A stretch of DNA of 64,000 bases from Mya arenaria (Eukaryota; Mollusca; Bivalvia; Myida; Myidae), in NCBI RefSeq assembly GCF_026914265.1, contig NC_069136.1:38720318-38784317 (forward strand). The letters are read 5' to 3'. The notes under the pieces were generated by a model. The model was given only the letters and a program-made list of their open reading frames with translations. It did not search any database and was not told where the DNA came from. Of this stretch, positions 60,647 through 64,000 are shown one piece after another. The position numbers and the translations under genes are program-made. The first letter of the stretch is position 1. Each line of letters begins with the position of its first letter.

Positions 60647-61018
60647 TTAAAGTGACACTCTTATTCAAAATCAATACATATACATGTAAAACAAACATAA
60701 TTTTTGAGTGATATACCCTCAACTACTTACCAAATAATGCATTTATGGAAAATATTAATCACTATAAACACTATTATAACTGTGTATTTAATAGCTAAAA
60801 ATAAAAATAAAATGGTTGGTGAATGCTAAAAGATTTACTGCGATTAACTATGGCCTCATAAGGTAGCAATACCGTGCTTTCTGCACATTTCTTTTAAATT
60901 AAACGCGGTATAATCTATAAGAACCATTGTTTTCGACATTTGTTCAGCCGTTTCGGTATATTTAAACAATTGTATTAAATGTGTTAAATCTTATTTGGGA
61001 GTAATAGTGCATCTTTAA
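60647..61018. mobile_element. MITE family B, full length
   Basis: 372 bp bounded by TTAA (60647-60650, 61015-61018). Left TTAAAGTGACACTCTTATTC, right GGAGTAATAGTGCATCTTTAA. Inverted relative to the 8665 copy. Confidence 0.9.
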
Positions 61019-61029
61019 TGAAGGTCGAC

Positions 61030-62640
61030 ATGATCACTGTGTGGGAACGGACACCGGATATAGCTCAAAAAGTGATCAATCGATAAGCGTATGATTTTGA
61101 CACATGGACAGTTTTCTATCATTTTTTGTATTTTATGGTGATACATTTAACAAAATCGAAGAGTTTTGAATTACTTGATACTGTGCAATATATGACTATG
61201 ATGGAAATGTGTCTCCTCTTTAGTATTATAGCCCAATTCTCACAAATGTTCATTTATGTGGTACGATTTCAAACATAAATCAATAAATTGAAAATAACAA
61301 TAAAAACTGAATCGAGCGATTTCATTGTAATTACATAATCTAGTATTGTGTAAAATATAAATATGATATATTTTGCTGTAACGGAGATATTCATACCTTT
61401 TGATGCTCTGGCAGTGTACTGGGGATAGATGAAGCAAATAAATAACTGCACAGGGGATAGCTATTAAGTGACCTGAGGATAGTAACGATGTATTTAGATA
61501 AACGAGACTGTGGTAATGATTACGGTTATTTATCTATACGCGAGCTCGAGGGAAATTGTTCGATGTTGTCCATATTGAGGGATGAGAGCAAAGACATGTT
61601 GTTTATCTGTATGCACTTAAAACTGTTTCAGTCATACATATTAGTCAACCATGATGTGTTTTTCACAAGCATCAATATCTAAATATTTGAAACACGCCGG
61701 TAAGCTGATTGATTGAGTAACACAAAACATATGACCGTAGAATTTATGTGGTGTTTGCTATTCTTATATATACTATTGCTTTGTTATTCAAGTAGGTACG
61801 TTTTTGCAAACAGAAAGTCACCAGTAGGGAATGAGATATTGTGATCAAATTTGGATCACGTAAATCTTTTTTCTAAGCTCTGGTCGATGTTGGTATTACT
61901 TAGAACAGAATGATGGTCTCCGCTCGTTCACTTCAGTGAGAAAGAATGTATTGTGACCAATCCTGATATTTACACAGCTTGCATATATACGCTCATTAAG
62001 GAAAGCACGGATCAAACTCATTGTTAACTAAAATTTGCTCAATAATTTCTTATCAAATTGTACTCTCACTTTTTGCAGATTATTTGAAAGTTCGAAATAG
62101 ACATATACATATATAGTGTATATTAACAGTGTTACTATCAATGTTTGTCCCATTTTACATGTTATCACCAGGACACACATTTCACAACTTTGAGACTATC
62201 CCCAGTACATAATACGGCTGTCCCCAGTACAGTACTGTAAACATTTCTAAGGGCATATCTTTAACAGTTTGAAAGTTACATTGCCATTTCTTACAATAAA
62301 AATAGTTGAGCTTATTCTTGTGAAATCCTTGGATTCAGATTTTTTATTTATTCGATATATTTCCTAAAAATAACAATACTTGTCGAAATTCAGTAAGTTT
62401 TGAGGTGATCATCTCAGATTTGAAGAAACATTTTACGAGGTCTGCTAAATCTTAAGCACTTTAAAGTATACCATAGGCCAAATTTAGCATTTAGCTATTA
62501 GTTCAAACAGTTGCTTCATTTGTGGATACGGTAGATATGCGTTAACACAGCAAGATCTTACCTAGTAAATTAAAACAACTGTATAATTGTCTGTTTACTT
62601 ATCACTTTTTGAGTGTCCCTTCCCACACAGTGATGATAGA
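61030..62640. other. large diverged inverted repeat, ~1.6 kb
   Basis: The outer ends are complementary: GATCACTGTGTGGGAACGGA with CTCAAAAAGTGAT at 61033-61075, and ATCACTTTTTGAGTGTCCCT with TCCCACACAGTGATGAT at 62600-62632. Inner parts also pair: GTACTGGGGATAGA at 61418 with TATCCCCAGTACAT at 62197. Centre near 61830. No transposase frame remains. Confidence 0.65.
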
Positions 62641-62959
62641 CACTAAAATGTAGGTGACCAATTGGCCTTTAATCGGGTCAATATTTTTTCTCCTTCCTAT
62701 GTTTAATAACGCTTTTGTGCCAACATGTTATATCACTCCTCCTTGTGATACCTAGCTAGTCTGCAAATATTTGATAACAATTGATCACTGTGTCTCAACA
62801 AATGGACTTAAACTTAAAATGGAGCCTCGCCAAATATTCCAAACAATTTAAACGTTAATTGCTAAAATAAAATATGTTTCTTGGTTTAAGAAGACATAGT
62901 TTTACAGTTTAAGAAAAACCTACGGAATAAGGGTGTCATAAAAAGTTGTGAGTATGATT

Positions 62960-63450
62960 TAATAGAGAGTGTCCAGTGTGTGTATACCATGTGATATATT
63001 ACGTCATATATGCTATGTCGGAAGGCAACAATTTGCTTAAAATGAAAACTTTAAACAATTATAACTTTTCTGTTACTTCAGCATTTTAAATGAAACAAAG
63101 GGCATTCTATGTCGCTAAAGAAGCCCCGCCTTAGTTTTATTACCGGAGTTTGATATGGTGATTAATTCTATCAAACACTTCGACAAACCTGTTTCCAAAA
63201 TAATGTTTTGACAGTGCTCCCTCAGACGCCCGTATTGAGAAAGGTTTTGTCGAAGTGTTTTAAGAAACTGGACTCTAAATCAAACTCTGGTAAAAGACCT
63301 AAGGCGGGGCTCCGTAAGCGGCGTAGACTGCGCTATGTTTCATTTATAATGGTAAAGAAATAGTGAAGATATTACATTCCGATGAAGCATTTATGACGTA
63401 ATTTATCACGTGGTATACACACACTGGTGTCGGATTAAGCGTTACGTTAC
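62960..63450. mobile_element. foldback-type inverted repeat with ~215-bp arms
   Basis: The left arm contains CCAGTGTGTGTATACCATGT, ATTACGTCATATATGC, TAAATGAAACAAAGGGC and GCCCCGCCTTAG. The right arm holds the complement of each in mirrored order (CTAAGGCGGGGCTC, GCATTTATGACGTAATTTAT, GTATACACACACTGG). The spacer around 63210 is ~50 bp. Non-coding. The TTACGTCAT boxes resemble CRE/AP-1 sites. Confidence 0.8.
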
Positions 63451-64000
63451 CAGTGACTAAGTTTAAGTCATGGCATGGAAGCTCGGCAATTTACCCTCAA
63501 TACCACAATTTGTCGTTGTGGTAAATCGACATCTCCATTTTAACCCTATTGTTACAATTATTACTAATAGTCCGATGAAACCAAGGGTAAACTGGTTGAA
63601 AAAATAAACACTTAAATCTAAACCCGCTTCACTGTCTACGACATGAGTTGTTTGACCGACCTTTAAATAATTTCGTTGTACACAACGAATAACAATATTG
63701 CTTTGAGGTATTTTTCAAGCAAGATTTTACCCCACTTAATTATTTGCTTGAATTCGAATATTTTCTAATGAAAAAGTAGCATAACTCGATTTTGGAATAT
63801 GGAAGGTAACATACTTGTAATTAAATTTCGAAAAAGCAATACATTTTTTTCAATTACATGATAGAACATTGCTATTTACCTCCAAGTAAAATAACCTCCA
63901 AAACACATAATAAACATAACGACCACAAAATATAAAAAGCATAGCTACTACAATTTTTTTAACATTACCACTTCATAAAATTATTCACATGGCAACTACA
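63451..64000. other. no recognisable feature
   Basis: AT-rich right edge of the window. Nothing supported. Confidence 0.35.

Overview
The window is animal nuclear DNA, most likely from a bivalve mollusc. The genes carry spliceosomal introns. The encoded families (a transmembrane Toll-like receptor, an SLC16-type transporter, an ankyrin-repeat protein, a KRBA2-like integrase) are metazoan. Non-coding space is crowded with minisatellites, palindromic MITEs and tRNA-derived SINEs of the kind common in bivalve genomes. The bivalve assignment is inference from repeat style; no species marker is present.

Layout. 1-5790: 31-bp minisatellite in two halves, TpG-rich then CpG-rich. 5811-6773 (-): cysteine-rich secreted or ectodomain exon. 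7195-7675: a second 31-bp array. 8134-9270: three MITEs, two sharing one TTAA. 10485-14580: interspersed repeat, SINE, a KRBA2/Ginger-like integrase gene with one in-frame UGA, palindrome-rich tandem duplication, microsatellites, pogo/Tigger-like MITE. 16745-20121: ~110-bp array and a 5'-truncated LINE (-). 21675-23815: 92-bp repeats around an 8-bp-TSD hAT-like element. 23947-25399 (-): exons of a monocarboxylate-transporter-like gene, probably decayed. 25740-27370: broken DIRS-like retroelement. 28845-31043 (+): intact intronless Toll-like receptor, the best single gene. 32311-33575: 42-bp minisatellite. 35290-36620: 1.3 kb polypyrimidine tract. 36735-43000: MITEs, old repeats and a 64-bp alternating array. 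44035-52870 (-): four-exon ankyrin-repeat gene whose joined CDS closes to 313 aa; its 6.6 kb intron 2 is full of MITEs and a SINE. 54730-59745: 47-bp array interrupted by a perfect-hairpin insert, then a 17-bp array. 59875-63450: SINE, MITE and two large inverted repeats.

Functionally, the Toll-like receptor is an innate immune sensor that signals through its cytoplasmic TIR domain. The ankyrin protein is probably a cytosolic scaffold. The transporter, if ever active, moved small carboxylates. I see no operon-like or cluster logic; each gene stands alone in repeats. The most distinctive signal is a set of unrelated short elements (families A, B, D, F) that all begin and end at TTAA. I found no convincing new multi-gene system.
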